Part shown: piece after piece, positions 37,346-50,377 of the stretch
How the letters are laid out: each line of letters opens with the position of its first letter
Numbering within the stretch: the first letter of the stretch is position 1
From: Costus lasius
Lineage: Eukaryota; Streptophyta; Magnoliopsida; Zingiberales; Costaceae
Assembly (NCBI GenBank): GCA_027563935.2
Contig: CM050448.1
Coordinates: 121,322,493-121,386,492, forward strand
DNA length: 64,000 nt
Reading direction: 5' to 3'
The notes under the pieces: model-generated
The model's input: only the letters and a program-made list of their open reading frames with translations
The model's database searches: none
Told to the model about the DNA's origin: nothing
Position numbers and translations under genes: made by a program

Positions 37346-38160
37346 GTGTAGTCTTCTAGAGTGAGCATGTTTGGCCCCGCTTTGAAGCTTATTTTAAGTA
37401 GTTTTTAAGTAAAAAATAGTTAGAAAACTGTTTAATAATAAAAAAATAGAAACAGAAAAAAATAATAAAAAAATAGAAGATTTTATTTAAATTTTAGATA
37501 TTATTATTTTAAATAATTTAAAATTTTAATATTAAAGAAAAATAAAATATATTATTATTTAAGTAATTAAATAATTTAAAATAATATATTTATTTATTAT
37601 TTTAAATTTTAGAATAGTGCATTACAGTATAGTACAGTTTAGCACAATTATAAAACTATTAACAGGAGCAACCAAAGATGCATATTACAGTTTTAAAATA
37701 GTGCATTACAGTTATCCCCACTTCAAGGATGCATATTAGAGTAAATGATCTTATGAACTCAATTATATAGTCATAGCCCCTCATCTAGCATCGTTCTTGT
37801 TTGGATCAAAATTATATTCATGTTGGCAAGACTTAGAGCCGACATAGTGTACTTAGCTTAAGCATATTTGAGTAGACGACAAATATGTTATGCCCTAATG
37901 GATGCTCTAAGGTAATACATGAAGAGAGAGTTTGGGATTTTTTTTTTTTTTCTAAACATCTTTTCTCTAGTACTAAAGTATGTAAATAATAAAATGTAAG
38001 TAAAAGTAGGCGACAAGGAATTTTTTGAACCTAGCATACCCCACTAGAGGATATATTTTTAGTAGTGTATTTGCAATTGGAACATATATAGGTCATCTAG
38101 GATCATGTGGGCATATGTGAATATGTGATTGGGACAAATGTCTAATCAAACAATTCATCC
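37346..38160. other. AT-rich intergenic sequence
   Basis: Contains runs of AAATAATAAAAA-type sequence (37400-37620) and a short GTGCATTACAGT repeat (37616-37700). No gene is visible. Confidence 0.45.
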
Positions 38161-38870
38161 AGTTCAGACACGTAGGCTCAGCAATTCGAGGCCAGCAACC
38201 AGCCCCGTCCAAGCCACCTCAACTGCTCCACCCAACAGCCCCGACCTAAGCTAGCCCATTTCCAGCCCAAAGGTAAATCCAGGCGTCACCAGCCTGCCAG
38301 GCTCAACAGCCCAGCTACAGCACTTCAGAAAGAGACCCAGCCCAGATTTATGGCCCAATCAGCGCAATGCCTCCAGCACCCAGCTTCCAAGGTCCACCTG
38401 CTCCAGCGCTCGACCCAGGCTTCCTGCAACGGCCCGGCCGAGCGTTGCAAACCCATCCAAGTCGAAACCCAGCGTCACCACCTTCTCCCGCTGCCGGATC
38501 GTCGCGCGACAACAGCACCTCATCCACGCCTTCGATCGACTCCAAACTCCGCCCATAGAAACTCCTACTCCGGGCAACCTGACGGCCGAGAATATCGTGC
38601 CATCGGACCGCCGGATCGCCGGGATCAAAAGCTTCTCTGCTCACCCTCTTTCTGCCCCAGCATCCCCTTCTCCGACCTCATCCCGCCGAGCAGCCCTCCA
38701 AATTCGCCTGACCAACCCAGCGTCGGGAGCCCGACAGACCCAGCCCAAGCGACGCGAGTCCAGCCCGCGTCGACCTCCTCCGCTCCTCGCCGACTGCCGA
38801 ACCCCGTGCCCTTCTCCGTGCGAACAGAGCAAGGTCACCGCCTTCCTTTGGCCCCGAAAATCTAGTCGTG
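38160..38870. other. GC-rich block abutting the copia LTR, probably transposon-derived
   Basis: Pro/Ser/Ala-rich ORFs are open in several frames on both strands (38350-38865 on +, 38348-38644 on -), none with a recognisable domain. Base composition contrasts sharply with both sides. It ends where the copia LTR begins. Function unknown. Confidence 0.4.
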
Positions 38871-39357
38871 ACGGTTAGCGGGGTAAATTAAACTATTTCT
38901 ATATTATCAATAAAATAATAAAATAAATAACAAGAACAAAACACCTAGAACCGCGGAGAAATCTGTTATCTTTAGGTGAATTTCTGGGCCCTCGTGTGAG
39001 CAAATCTAGAGATATCACCCAGGATATAACCAAGATGCTTGTCCTGCGGATCACGACCGTGGAGAAGTTGATCGACCACCTTTGAATCTTGAGTAGCAAA
39101 TGAAAGAAAGAGAGCTGGGGGAATTATGCAAAAGCTATTAGCCGTGCAAATTCTGATGTATCTATACCCTGGGGTCAGATGTCAATTTATAGGCTAAACC
39201 CCCACGGTTAGAACCGTTGGATTAAATCCAACGGCTATTACTGAAATGCTACTAATAGCCTTGCTAAAACTAAAATAGCAAATGAAATAAATAAAATAAA
39301 ACTAATAAAAAAATAGAAAAACAAAAAAGGAAAGTTTTAATTTTTTAAATTTCAACA
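38871..39357 (-). repeat. Copia 3' LTR (left copy)
   Basis: About 487 bp, ending (minus-strand start) at the TGTTGAAATT terminus. The other end is altered (GGTTAGC in place of TGTTAGC). Positions 38885-39182 match 45015-45313 with scattered substitutions. Confidence 0.75.
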
Positions 39358-39976
39358 ATCCCCACAAAATTAAAACTTTTCTTAAATATAAGAGAAAAGA
39401 TTAAAATTAAATTTATGCTTATTGTCTATATTATGCGGTCAGTAAAGTGCACTTAAAGGCATATCCTTTACTTAGTAAAAATGTCTCCATATGAAGGAAA
39501 GATAGTGAGCTAGTCTTGAACTACTTCCTTTTGACCCAGACTTTAACATTTCCACACATAATACAAGGTGGACCGATCGCGGGTTTGCGCATTTTTGGCC
39601 GTGCGCGTGCATCTTCATGAGAGCTTCTGAGGGTTGTCTATGTCCTCAGCTGCGACCGTATACAGACTCTCTCATATAGGAAGTTCCCTGCAAGGGATGA
39701 GTATAGAGGCTCATCTCATGGTAATTAACCACTTTGGGAAATTTTCCTTACCTCTATAATATAAACACAAATCTATCCTCAGGAATGGGAGTGTAAAGTA
39801 TCAACTCTATCACATAAAATTTTATACACCATAGTGTTTTGTAATTTTATTTTTCAAAGTGCTTATTGGTCAGTCAATCAGCTTGTTATTACCACATTGA
39901 ACCTCCTTCAAAGGATCTCCTATCACAGAGGTTGGGTTTCCACCGTTGAAAGGCCTATTTACAGACTAATTCTCAT

Positions 39977-42900
39977 TCATCTCGATACTTCTAGGATCTT
40001 GGTCCTAGGCAAGCCTTTAGTCAAGCCATCAGCTAGGTTGTGCTCAGTCTTTATAAAAGAAAGAGCTACAACTCCATGTGAGTCCAGCCATCTAATAGAC
40101 CTTTGTTTAATTTTAATGTGGCGACTCATTTTCACATTTATTAGTTTCTTCTTACAAAACGCTATTGCGGCTTGAGAGTCGCAATGAATAGAAATAGGAG
40201 CTAAAGGAGCAGAAGAAAATGGAAGTGAAGAAACTAACTCTTTAAGCCATTCGACTTCAATACACGTGGCATCCAAAGCCTTTAATTCTGCTTCCATTGT
40301 GCTCCTAGCAATTATGGATTGCTTGGAAGATTGTCATGCAATAACACTACCTCCTAATAAAAAAACAAAGCCAGAGGTAGATTTAATGTCATTGGAATTA
40401 GATATCCAATTAGCATCACTGAATCCTTCTAAAATAGAAGGATAACCAAAAAAGCTCAAACCATATGAGCTAGTACCTTTAAAGTATTTGAATACTCTAT
40501 TTAAGGCATTCCAATGTGTTTGACTGGGATTACAGGTGTATCTACTTAATCTGGAAACAGCATAGGCTATGTCTTGTCTAGTTATATTTGAAAGGTATAG
40601 AAGTGATCCTATATACTGAGCATATTTTTCTTGGTCTATAGATTTGTCATTATTCTTTTCCAATATGACATTAGGATTATAAGGACTAGAAAGAGAGGAA
40701 CAATTACTAAAACCAAACTTTTCTAGGAGTTTATTAAGGTAATGTGATTGAGATAAGGACAAGAAATCTGAAGATTTAATTATCTTCATACCTAAAATCA
40801 CATCTGCTTCTCCTAAATCTTTCATGCTAAAGTTATCTGAAAGATAGGATTTGATTTTAGTTATTAATTCTAAAGTAGGTGCTAATATGAGGATATCATC
40901 AACATAAAGGGCATAGGATTATGAATTTGTTCTCATCTATCCTTTTAGTGTATAGGCAATTATCTGATTCATTGATTTGAAATCCAAAAGAAACTATAAC
41001 TTTGTCAAATTTTTCATGCCATTGTTTTGGAGCTTGTTTAAGTCCATACAATGACCGAACTAGTCGACAAATTTTAGTTTCAGAACCAGGAGAGATAAAC
41101 CCTTCAGGTTGATTCATATAGATTTCTTCTTCTAGATCACCATGTAGAAAAGCAGTCTTAACATCCATTTCGTATATCAACAGGTTATGGATGGATGCAA
41201 AGGCAAGTATAACTCTAATGGTAGTTATTCTTGCTACAGGTGCGTAAGTGTCAAAATAGTCAATGCCAGCCTTTTGAGCAAAGCCTTGAACCACTAAACG
41301 CGCCTTATACTTTTCTAATGATCCATCAGGTCTTAATTTCTTTTTAAACAACCACCTACATCCTAAAGGTTTATTACCAGGAGGTAAATTAGTGAGAACC
41401 CAAGTATGATTACTTAGAATTGAATCCATCTCACTATGAATTGCCTCCTTCCAGAAAGGAGCATCAGGAGAGTTGAGAGCCTCTTGATAAGAATTTGGTG
41501 TGTCTTTAATTAAATAAGTTATGAAGTCATCACCAAAATTCTTTTCAACTCTAACTCTCTAGCTCCTTCTAGGTTCAGATGGTTGAAAAGGATTTGTAAT
41601 TATAGGTGTGAAAGATGTTTCTAGTTGATTTGAGGTTGATTGAATACTAGAAGAGACTTTATTTTTGAAAGGGAATATATGTTCAAAAAAGGAAGCATCT
41701 TTAGACTCAATTAATGTGTTATTAGAAATTTCTGGTATTTCAGAATTGATTACCAGGAATCTATAGGTGTTACTATCTAAGAAATAACCAACTAAGATAG
41801 CATCTATAGTCTTAGGACCTAATTTTCTCTTTTTAGGTTCAGGAATGTTGACTTTAGCAAGGCACCCCCACATTCGAAGGAAATTAAGCCTTGGCTTATG
41901 ACCCTTCCATAGATCATAAGGGGTGACATCCTTATCTTTTAAAGGGATTCTATTAAGAATGAAGCATGAAGATAGCAATGCTTCTCCCCAAAGATTTTGA
42001 GGTACACCAGAACTCAACATCATGAAATTAACCATATCAAGAAGAGTCCTATTTTTTCTTTCAGCCACACCATTTGATTGTGGTGAATAAGGAGGTGTTA
42101 TTTGATGGATTATTCCATGTTCTTGACAAAAGGATATAAAATTATTAGACATGTATTCTCCTCCTCTATCAGATCTAATTATTTTTATCTTTTTATCTTG
42201 TTGGTTTTCAACTTCAGCTTTGAAGATTTTAAACTTATTTAAAACTTCATCTTTGGTTTTAAGCAGATAGGTATAACAATATCTTGAACAATCATCAATG
42301 AATGTTACAAAATATTTATTACCCCCTCTTGTTAAGGTTGAAGTTGAATCACAAACATCACTATGAATTAACTCTAGAATTTGTGAATTTCTAGATTCAA
42401 CTGTTTTAAAGGATTTTCTAGGGTGTTTAGCCTTAGCACAGATTTCACACTTAGGATTTTCTTTAGAATTTATTTTAGGAATTAATTCTATATTTACCAT
42501 TTTGTTGAGGGATTTAAAATCAACATGACCGAGTCTGCCATGCCAATAATCATTTATTTTTGAATTTAATGCAAGAGAGGATGAAGAGAAAGAATCATTA
42601 TTAATTAGACAAGAAACAACATTTATTTTAAAGAGTCCTCCTGAGACGAACCCTTTGCAAATAAAATTGTCCTTTTTAGTAATGACAACCTTATTTGCTT
42701 CTAGTACAATTTTATGTCCTAATTGAACTAGAAGAGATCCACTGATTAGATTTTTTCTCAAATCTGGAACTAGTAAGACATCTTTGAGAATTATTCACTT
42801 CCCAGAAGTAAACTTCAGGTTGACATTCCCATGTCCTAGCACATTCACAGATGTTCCATTTCCCATTACAACACTTCCCCCACTTGAGGTTTGAAAGGAA

Positions 42901-43205
42901 GTGAAATATTTTTTATTAGTACAGATGTGTACATTAGCTCCAGAGTCTAGCCACCACTCAAAATCCTGGTGGACTAAATTGACAGAAGGAGCGAAGGAAA
43001 CTGACCTAATTGTATTTAAGGAATGTTCACCCTCAACTATATTTACTTTAGGTTTAGGATTGAATCCTTTTTTCTTGTTTTGAACCTTATTAAATAGTTT
43101 CCTTAATATAAGAATTATTGTTGAAGTGAACCATTTACATGTTATGGCAAAAGATCTCAACATGGCTAGAATCATAAGAAATGCTGTAAATAAAATTCTA
43201 CACAT
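39977..43205 (-). pseudogene. Copia pol remnant (protease, integrase, RT, RNase H)
   Basis: Pieces in minus-strand order are as follows. 42795-43205 has the protease motif WWLDSGANVHIC. 41559-42761 has the pre-integrase region, the integrase HSDVCD segment, the DDCSRY motif and SPQSNGVAERKNRT. 40899-41429 has reverse transcriptase with KARLVVQGFAQKAGIDYFDT and SLYGLKQAPKQW. 40334-40825 continues RT and the connection domain. 39977-40297 is RNase H with MEAELKALDATCIEVEWLKE and the HIKIKQRSIR segment. Breaks are a stop near 42790, stop(s) between 41430 and 41560, a frame change near 40899 and a TGA near 40331. The coding sequence is decayed. Confidence 0.9.
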
Positions 43206-43319
43206 GCTGTTCTACTTTCAACGAAGCAGTAGGAACTATACCAAATATGATATTAGCAGATGCAGTTCTACTTTTAAAGAAGCAATTAGGAACTATACCA
43301 GAGTATGACGCTAATAGTT

Positions 43320-44995
43320 TAAATTTTTAGAAAAGCACAGAAGTAAAATTTATAGCATGCAATTCTATAATTTGCAGGCAAATTGATCCAATATATAGTG
43401 CAGAAATAAAATTTTCTAGCTTCAGTCCTAAAGGATTTAACCTTCGTAGCCACCACCGACTGATAGGCTCTGCAAGCGCATGGTCTATCGAAGTAGTAAA
43501 TAATATCGTTCCCATAGGGAGCAGGTATCAAGTACCGACCTTAAGTGTCATCGATAGCTAGACCATTCAGACTCAAAATGAAAGAATTACACTAAATCTA
43601 AAATAACTAAATTATCAAACCAAGAAGTCGACGACTGTAAGGGAAAATTATAGTTTAAGAAGTGTTCGGAACTTCACGTTTTACCACGTTGAATGCTTCA
43701 AATGCAAAACAATGAATCAAATTGAAATAGCAAACGGATCTCCTTCTCTTGAAGCGCAATCCAACAGTAAATAACTTAAGGCGGTCTCTCCTAAAGTACG
43801 AATTACCTTCTCTCGAAGCGCAATCCGGTGTCTAGCTTAAGTTAATTTCCTACTCTCGTAGCAAAATTAACCTAAGCGACCCATTAGGCTCTATGAAAGA
43901 CCGTGAGTCCTCGAGTGATGTCGAACGACTCTCGTAATTCTAGTCACAAGTTTAAATGAGAACGATCGAGTGTTACGATTCACCTCTCGGTACTTCTCGT
44001 AACACTTAACTCATATAAATGTCTGGCCACAACATAAATACGCAATAAGTGCAACTCATTTAAATAAGTCAAATTACTTAAAATAACACTAAGATTCATT
44101 AGAAAATTATTTTACATGTGGAAATATGTTCAACGGGCTACGCCCGAGTTCCGAACTAGGGTTTACTTTAGAAAATACATCGTTTAACAATTAAAACCCA
44201 AGAAAAAGTATTCGAAAGGAGGGGAAATCACAATACAAGGTTAGGAGACGTCAGATCTTCGGTCTTCTCTCGATAGCCCCGAAGAAATCATTCGAATCAA
44301 GCTCTCAAATGCAGAAATCGCCCAACTTTCGCCCTAGTCCACGCCTCTGAAAAGTTCGACCCCCCAAAACCGCTTAAAAAATTCTATTTTATGGTTCTAT
44401 CTCTTCCTTAGGCAGTTAGGAAGTTTCCCTCCAAATTTCAGCCAATTCCGACTTCGGAATCACTCAAATTGGGCGAAAAACCGTCGAAAGGTCAATCTGC
44501 GCGGAAGCTATCACGGGTGTGATGTGAACACGGGCAGGCCGTGCTTGGCTCTGGAACTTGCGACGAAGTAAGCACGGCCGTGCTTCTAGACACGGCCAGG
44601 CCGTGTCTAGCTCAGATTGCCGTAGAGACGATCATGGCCGTGACGATGAACATGGCCTGGCCGTGTTCTCTGCAGAAAGCTCCGATTTGCCTCAAATTTG
44701 ACCTGTGACCTCCTAGCACTGTGAGGAATGTTCTCATGACATCAAATCATCAAAATCTTCATGAAAATATGGTAAAATGACCTGCATTTCACAAATAATA
44801 CAAAAAATAGTGAAGATTCTATACTTAACGAGAAAAGATACTAAATTCGGATACAAAACCAGATTTCTAAGTCATCGACGGAGGCGACGACAGCGAAACA
44901 GGTTTAAACAATTCGTAATGCGATGTAAAAACAAAAGAATAAACAGATACGTTGACACAAGAAATAATTTAATCTAAATTACCAGAAATTCACCT
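43320..44995. mobile_element. Gypsy-like retrotransposon fragment inside the copia element
   Basis: GGCTCTGCAAGCGCATGGTC, AATATCGTTCCCATAGGGAG (43465-43522) and the repeated GGCCGTG/CACGGCC motifs at 44515-44660 (for example ACACGGCCAGGCCGTGTC) are phrases typical of plant Ty3/gypsy elements. It occupies the place where copia gag and leader should be. No gag or pol ORF remains. Confidence 0.5.
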
Positions 44996-45000
44996 AAGAT

Positions 45001-45316
45001 TGTTAGCACGAGGGTAGATTAAACTATTTCTATATTATCAACAAAATAATAAAATAAATAACAAGAACGAAAAACCTGGAGGCGCGGAGAAACCTGCTGT
45101 CCTTAGGTGAATTTCTAGGCCCTCATGTGAGCAAATCCAGAGAGATCACCCAGGATATAACCAAGATGCTTCTCTTGCGGATCACGACCGTAGAGAAGTT
45201 GATCGACCACCTTTAAACCTTGAGCAACAAATGAAAGAAAGAGAGCTGGGGGAATTATGCAAAAGCTATTAGCCGTGCAAATTCTGATGTATCTATACCC
45301 TGGGGTTAGATGTCAG
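45001..45316 (-). repeat. Copia 5' LTR (right copy), truncated
   Basis: Starts TGTTAGC at 45001 and runs to 45316 (ATGTCAG), where similarity to the left LTR stops. About 170 bp of the LTR end are missing. Confidence 0.75.
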
Positions 45317-48300
45317 TATCTGAGGTATACTGACATGTCTATCGCTAGACAGTCAATCCTCAATGTACATATATAGAACTCATACCACCTACCAACTACA
45401 AATAAACATGCAAGAAACGAAAATACTCATACCGTGTTTCATGCAACAGTTTATGTCAACAGGAATGTACGCAGAGCAGAACGGGAATTAGATCAGTAAT
45501 CAACAGTGATAATAAGCAATAAGGAAGGTGCCGCTAACTACACATGCGGTTGGCACCGTAACAAAGGACGGAGGTAGAATCCCTACCTCAACAGTAGTCG
45601 AATAGTACAGATCCAACCAACACAGTGTCAAGTATCAATCAACAGGACCTAACAGGGTAAATCATGTATAAGTCACACCATTTTATTTTAATCCATTTAA
45701 CACCAATTAACATGCTAATTCGGTTTCATTATTCTAATCAAGTCGTACCAAGTTATTAAATCAAGTTTGACAGGTATACGTGAGTCCAGGGTTATGTTCG
45801 CATGCGTTCGTATAATACGTGTACGGAGACGGAGTACGGGTACTAATCTAGTTCGCAGCCATGTGCGAACGCAATAATCACCACCGGAAGTCGGGATACG
45901 CGAGAACCAACCACGCGCGTGTAACCGAGTCGTCAGCACGGAACTCGATGTTCGGCGACCAATCGGAATTTCCGGAGTGCCACAAGGTAGCCGCCGGCGA
46001 GGTGAGTCCGGCCGTACTGTCGGTTTTCCAGGGAGACGTCGGAGACCGCGTAGATCTAAGGTCGAAGGCTCGGCGGCGCTGTTCGCGCACTTCGCCGGAG
46101 CCGGAGAAGGAGGTGTCGGGGAGGCGTCGGCTGGTGGCGGAAACGTCCATCAGGGGCAGATGAGGGTCGGCGGAGGAGTTAGAGCTGCCCAGGAGCCGGA
46201 TTCGGGGGTTTTCCGTCGATCTGACGCCGCTCACGCGGAGAGAGGAAGAAGGCGGTTCGTCCGTCGTTCTCAGCCACCGGAGCTGCGAGAAGGGCGGCGG
46301 AAGCTCGCCGGAGGAGTCGCCGGATGAGGGTGGAGGCGCACGGGAAGAAGCTTGCCGAGACTGAAAGAGACGCACCGTTTCGTTCGTGATGGGAGGGCGG
46401 ACGCGAGGCGGGGGAGTGGAATGGGGAAGGAAGGCACGCGACAGCACGAGATGGGCTCGGTCACGCGTGGACAATGCCGTGTCCCATCGAATTTTCTTAC
46501 TTTTACTATTTTAATCCCTTTTTCTGTTTTTGTTTTGTCTGCATTCATCACGGCGTAACACTCGTCCCCTTGGATAGTTTCTTCGTCGCTGCTTCCGCTG
46601 TTGCCTCCTTCCCCGCCGACGTCTCCGACGCCATGCCCACCGGAGGCGCCGCGGTGATGGCGTGCAAGAGAGGAGTCTCGTCTCCAGTGAGGGCGGAGCT
46701 CGAACCGGCCTGGTTCCCTTCACCGTCGATGCCGCCAGGCTTGTATATGGCCTCGAGCTGTGTTCCGATTCGGTCGCCTCCTTACTCTATTTGGCGAGTA
46801 ATTTGGCATTCAAGGTCTCTGGCTCCTTGTCTTTGCACCACTTGTTGTTCCTTGTGATGTAGTTGATGTCCAAATCCAAAGGCCTCTTGCAGGGGTTCAA
46901 ATTAATTATTTGCTCCTCGTTTTTGCCTCTTACAATCAATCCAGCACCAGGATGCACCTCAAAATCCTTGACATCTGCTAAGTGATCATCGCCAGAAGAT
47001 CCATATTGCTAGTATAATGAAGAAAAAATTGGTATAATGTTATCAAATATTGTATACTCTAAGGTTGTCAACAACCAGACAGCAGATGTTCCAGAATGTA
47101 CGTATACAAATAAGTACATAATGCAGAAAAAAACGAAGAGATTTTCCTGGAGAAGAAAAGAAGCCAGCGGCATGGATTGTTAGTAGTGGAGGCGGCTCTC
47201 AGATCCGTCGTCTCCTTGCAAGATGCTGGTGTTAGTATGGAGGACATGGAGATGCACTGCTACAGCCCATGTCTTCTTCCCTCTCGGTCTCGGGTGGAGG
47301 GCTGCTCCGCTGTGAGCGCGGCGGAAGAGTACGGGCGAGAGGGGGCAAGCCACACCTCACCGGTGCTGGGGAGTGGGAGGATAGGAAAAATTTTGGGGGC
47401 GCACATCGGGGTGGAGGTCAGGAGCCGATGCATTTCGCAGGGATGATATGGGAGAACATCGCATACGGGTGAGAGGGGGCGAGCGCGGCGAAGGTGGAGG
47501 CAGCTGCTCGATTTCGTGAAAGTCAACACGATTTTCGTGAACGTTGACTTTAACAAGGGTTAAAGATGAGTTTACATTTCGTGAACGTTGACTGGGATCG
47601 TAAAGTTTGACCTGATTTTGAGATTCGCACATTAGCTTTTTGGATTTGTGTTTGAGCGATGGGGGCACCCTACTGCAGATGGCACAGTTGGGTACCCAGC
47701 TGCCAAAATTTTTTCATGTTGCAGGGGGATTTTCAACTAGCGTCTTCTACGTCATCGATGGTACTCAGCTAACTGAGGCGACGAACGACAAGTTCATGCC
47801 AAGCTTAGAGGCCTTCAATATTCGCTTGTGCCGATGAAAAGTCATCGACAAGGAGACGCTCAACGCAACGACAAGACAATCATACTTGACAGTTGGCAAT
47901 GAGGAGTCGTACAAGATTAAGTCGGGGTGGGAGGTGGTGGGTGTCACCTTCTGATGGTGAAGCGGGAGGAGAGTGGCGAATAGTTGGGGAGGTGCGAAAG
48001 GAGGTGAGAGTCGAGCTGCAAGTGGTGGCATGTGGGTAGAGCATCTTTCTGTTGGGATCAGAGAAGAACGGTGAACCACGCCAAAGATACGTGGCTGATG
48101 TGGCATTGACAAATGGTGAAATAGTTATGTGGAGAGAGGTGAAGGTTCCAACTGAGATATTGAGTTGTTACGTGTGTGACTTCTGTAATATCGAAATTTA
48201 AACTAATTATTATTTTAATACTTAGCACTAAATATTATTAACATTCTTCCATGTAATAATTTTATGATAAATTTTCATAAAAAAATAAAAAAATATAGCA

Positions 48301-48700
48301 TTTTTGCTATAAAACAATATCAATAAACATTTCTATTATTGGAATGATTTGGTACGCTTTTATGAAACCATCATATACATATCAAAGCAGAGCAAAATAT
48401 TTATCAAAATATATTAGAATAAGATAAACATATGTAACGTTCATGTTAATAAATAGATATAGTATTTTTTTAGTATATATATCGTATATCATTTTTTAGT
48501 AACATCATATTTTTTTATTCATCTTTTTTAAAAGGTTACATGAAACGTGAGGTTGTTCTAACTTTTAAGTCGTTAAAGAATACTGAACTATTAGTAGATA
48601 AGGCAGTCATGGATTGTTTTTTAAAAATATTTTTGGGGCAGGCATCATTGCTTTGAGAAAAACTAAATAAAAAAAAAAAACTAATCAAACGGCCTTTGTT
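45317..48700. other. Transposon-derived and unassigned region before the acylphosphatase gene
   Basis: 45860-46490 is GC-rich with ORFs open on both strands and no domain (45878-46474 on -, 45977-46327 on +), like the leader or LTR of a gypsy element. 46490-46560 is a T-rich stretch. 47500-47620 contains a repeated CGTGAACGTTGACT. 48180-48700 is AT-rich. I find no gene I can defend, apart from the fragment noted at 46800-47010. Confidence 0.4.
46795..47010 (-). pseudogene. Protein-coding-like fragment, family not recognised
   Basis: On the minus strand QYGSSGDDHLADVKDFEVHP followed by GAGLIVRGKNEEQ runs to a TGA. A frame one base off then reads NPCKRPLDLDINYITRNNKW and CKDKEPETLN. The composition looks like genuine protein, with a frame break between the two parts. 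It could be part of a captured host gene or of an old element. Function unknown. Confidence 0.3.
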
Positions 48701-48835
48701 CTTTCGTCTAAAAATCAGCCATGATCCGTGCGCTTGGTTTGACTTTGACCTTGGCTGATTCCTTACATAACTTCCTTTTCGTCTCCTTTGCCCGTTACCT
48801 CTTCTCGAATCTTCTTGCCTCCGCCCGAAACACCC

Positions 48836-49235
48836 ATGAACGCCACGGCCACCTCTGCAGTGCCACCGACGGTGCCTCCGTCCATCAAAACTGTACTGTC
48901 ACCCCCGCACTTTACATGTTTTCACTTTCTTTTTGTTATCAAACCTTCGTTGGTTTTCCTTGCAGCTGCGTTTGGAGATCAAAGGGCGGGTTCAGGGGGT
49001 TTTCTTCCGCGATTGGACGGTACAGACAGCGCGCGAGCTAGGACTCAACGGATGGGTCCGAAATCGGAGAGATGGCTCCGTGGAGGCCCTCTTCTCCGGC
49101 GACCCTGTCGCCGTCGACGAGATGGTTGAGAGGCGCTGCAGGGTCGGTCCGCCTGCTGCCATGGTCACCGCCGTGAACGTCTTCCCCACCGACGATATTC
49201 CTGTCCAAGGGTTCCAAAGAAAAGCCACTGCCTAA
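48836..49235 (+). CDS. Acylphosphatase
   Basis: Two exons, 48836-48892 and 48966-49235 (327 nt, 108 aa). The ATG at 48836 is the first in frame; upstream in-frame sequence has only non-ATG codons. Acylphosphatase hydrolyses the carboxyl-phosphate bond of acyl phosphates such as 1,3-bisphosphoglycerate. Both family signatures are present: [12 protein letters not shown] (residues 25-36, with the phosphate-binding Arg at R34) and [17 protein letters not shown] (48-64, with catalytic Asn N52). The core is the usual ~90 residues. The 19-residue N-terminus ([19 protein letters not shown]) is an extension without clear targeting features, so the protein is probably cytosolic. Coding GC is high compared with the flanks. 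A T-rich tract follows at 49430-49445. Intact. Confidence 0.93.
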
Positions 49236-50372
49236 GTAGAACCGTCTGCTTTGTTCGATGCGGTGAGGATTCTGATCACGTTATTTGCCTCGGATTTATT
49301 AGAAGTTTGGTTTCTTTATCACGGTTCTACACCTTTCGACTTGGATTTTTCTCTTCGTCTTTTGTTCAACATTGATTTAGTTTTTGTATGGAAACTATAT
49401 GCATTATTGTTTTGTAGATTACAACACATTTGTTTTTTTTTTTTAAAGAAAGTTATGAGACCAAGGATCCCTAATTCCCTAAAGTTAGTTCCACATTAGA
49501 AAAGGATCAAAGTTTGCTGCTAAATGAAAGCACAAACGAACATACAATCGATGCAACCGCTAAGAGCTGCCGCCGACATAAAGACACCAGCAGTCAAGCG
49601 ACATCCTTACATCGACAACAAAGTTGAATTATGTAGAATCACCTAGGGATTTTGTTATATGCGTTTTGAGGATATTAAATAAAGCTGCAAGTTGCCGTCT
49701 GCAAGGATAATAAAGTTCTGGTCTTGCATTTGGTTTAGTTAGTTCCTCTTCGTGTGATGCTTGCTAATATCAGAATTTCTAAAACGTATTCATTTCCGAT
49801 GGCCCTAATACTAGCAAACCAGACCTGCAGTGCGAAGTTCCACTTCTAATTGCTCCATAATGAACGATTTTGCAGAAGCTTACTTCAATCATCTTTCAGT
49901 TTGAAGTGAAAACAGAAAACAGTAGAAATCAAGGTTATAATAACACTGGTGAAAGGGCACTCCAAGAATATTGAAGACAAGTTTCCTCCCTTTGTTTCTA
50001 TAGCTAAACAGCCTCCAATATGGAGACCTTTCTTCTCATATTTTCCTTTGACTTGAGCTTGCTGCTGCAGATGACCTAGAAAGATACTGCATTTTTGTTG
50101 GGCTGAATGTATCTCATACTTCATAATACTGATTAAACCTCGTACCACAATCATTAAGGGCCTTATAGACTGTATTAACACTGAATGATTCTTTGCTTTA
50201 CCACCTCCAAATACATTTATCATAAGCAGCAATTAAAAGAATAGAATTCTGTATGCTGCCAAGTTTGTTCATTGTTGAATATTTCCTTTCTATTTACTGC
50301 TTCCTTTGTTTATTTAAAAATAAAAAGTTATTATACAAAAATAAGATAAAATTGTGTAAAAAAAAACAGAGG
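49236..50372. other. Intergenic region between acylphosphatase and the TR-GAG element
   Basis: Includes the acylphosphatase 3' region. The minus-strand ORF at 49885-50232 has no family I recognise and no splice partners, so I do not call it. Confidence 0.4.
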
Positions 50373-50377
50373 GAAAT

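Larger units (their letters stand above)
38871..45316 (-). mobile_element. Broken Ty1/copia LTR retrotransposon with inserted gypsy-like sequence
   Basis: The element reads on the minus strand. The left (3') LTR spans about 38871-39357 and the right (5') LTR 45001-45316, truncated. They share, for example, TAAACTATTTCTATATTATC and GAGAGCTGGGGGAATTATGC. The minus-strand LTR start TGTTGAAATTT at 39357 is preceded by a purine-rich tract (TTGTGGGGAT). Internal order protease, integrase, reverse transcriptase, RNase H is that of copia. Gag is missing or unrecognisable: 43.3-45.0 kb is instead gypsy-like sequence. Several stops and frameshifts interrupt pol, so it is not autonomous. Confidence 0.85.

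Noticed and set aside
38348..38878. Pro-rich ORF of 171 codons on + and overlapping ORFs on -
   Set aside because: Base-composition artefact beside a copia LTR; no domain and no start context.
45878..46474. 198-codon minus-strand ORF
   Set aside because: Ser/Arg/Pro-rich, overlapped by a plus-strand ORF of 116 codons, in a transposon-like GC block.
49885..50232. 115-codon minus-strand ORF after the acylphosphatase gene
   Set aside because: No recognisable domain and no splice partners. The frame is open by chance in moderately GC sequence.
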